Assembly (NCBI GenBank): GCA_044233495.1
Contig: JBIIJX010000180.1
Location: 1 to 5,242, forward strand
From: UBA10649 sp044233495
GTDB lineage: Bacteria; Actinomycetota; Actinomycetes; S36-B12
Direction of reading: 5' to 3'
Length of the DNA: 5,242 nucleotides
Within the stretch, counting starts at the first letter, position 1, and the number at the start of each line of letters is the position of its first letter. The notes under the pieces are model-generated. The model saw only the letters and a list, made by a program, of their open reading frames with translations, had not been told where the DNA came from and made no database searches. This document shows, piece by piece, positions 4,960 through 5,242 of the stretch. Made by a program: the position numbers and the translations under genes.

Positions 4960-5242
4960 CGTTCCTCCACTGGATCAGACGCTCGACGTACTTGGCCATC
5001 GCATCGACCTCGATGTTGACCGGATCCCCCACCCTACGAGTGCCGAGGATCGTCTCCGCGAGCGTGGTTGGGATGAGGGAGACCTGGAACGAGGACCTGT
5101 CGACGTCCACGACCGTCAGCGACACCCCATCGACCGCGATGGAGCCCTTCTCGACCACGTAGCGCGCCAGGTCGTCCGGGAGGGAGATCCGCATCACCGT
5201 CCAGTGCGCCGACGGTTCGATCGACGCGATGGCGCCGACTCC
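4943..5242 (-). CDS. ribE: Riboflavin synthase, alpha chain (partial, C-terminal half)
   Basis: Riboflavin synthase dismutates two lumazine molecules into riboflavin and the pyrimidine that RibH reuses. The window holds the last 99 residues of a protein usually near 200 long. The frame stays open to the right edge, so the true start lies outside. In-frame GTG and ATG codons at 5197 and 5194 are internal. I read the residues before them as GVGAIASIEPSAHWT, which continue the family sequence. The visible part is the second lumazine-binding repeat: GVGAIA (1-6), the SLPDDLARYVVEKGSIAVDGVSLTVVDV region, FQVSLIPTTLAETILG, and the C-terminal VNIEVDAMAKYVERL helix. It ends 17 nt inside ribBA. The symbol follows Bacillus/actinobacterial use; E. 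coli calls this enzyme ribC. Confidence 0.95.
   Translation of the reverse strand, partial: GVGAIASIEPSAHWTVMRISLPDDLARYVVEKGSIAVDGVSLTVVDVDRSSFQVSLIPTTLAETILGTRRVGDPVNIEVDAMAKYVERLIQWRNDDPGR
4964..4968 (-). promoter_or_regulatory. ribBA Shine-Dalgarno within riboflavin synthase gene
   Basis: GGAGG with a 4-nt spacer (AACG) before ATG at 4959-4957. It lies inside the riboflavin synthase reading frame and fixes the ribBA start, making the 17-nt overlap real rather than a prediction artefact. Confidence 0.65.

Noticed and set aside
5192..5197. GTG/ATG at 5192-5197 as the true start of riboflavin synthase
   Set aside because: The frame stays open to the window edge and encodes conserved family sequence upstream (GVGAIA...HW), so these are internal codons of a truncated gene.

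Overview
This is a high-GC stretch of ordinary actinobacterial chromosome. The third codon positions are strongly G/C and GTG starts are common (hisE, ribH, the SseB-family gene, the DUF1844 gene). The gene order riboflavin synthase - ribBA - ribH - hisE - hisG, followed by an SseB-family gene, a DUF1844 gene and infC, also fits this phylum. The protein sequences look closest to the Nocardioides/Aeromicrobium side (Propionibacteriales). That placement is from recall of family members, not from a search.

All genes but one lie on the minus strand, so transcription runs from the right edge leftward. The right edge holds the C-terminal half of riboflavin synthase (cut by the window), then bifunctional ribBA, then ribH. 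Each overlaps the next by 17 and 4 nt, and ribBA and ribH have clear GGAGG ribosome-binding sites inside the upstream gene. hisE and hisG follow, 29 nt and 1 nt after their upstream neighbours. The rib genes supply both precursor branches and the last two steps of riboflavin synthesis. hisG and hisE supply steps 1 and 2 of histidine synthesis. Both pathways draw on purine nucleotides (GTP, ATP) and pentose phosphates. After hisG, 30 nt away, comes an SseB-family protein of unknown role. Its end converges on a small plus-strand DUF1844 gene, with a strong hairpin between them that may terminate both.

The DUF1844 gene is divergent from infC (translation initiation factor IF3), which leads off the left edge toward the usual partners rpmI and rplT (not in the window).

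I see no mobile element, CRISPR, tRNA, rRNA or undescribed system. The items worth a second look are regulatory. infC appears to start at a non-canonical AUC codon behind a strong Shine-Dalgarno. Its 227-nt upstream region holds nested and mutually exclusive inverted repeats, one of which could mask that Shine-Dalgarno. hisE may be made from a leaderless promoter at the rib/his boundary, with an inverted repeat touching its start codon.
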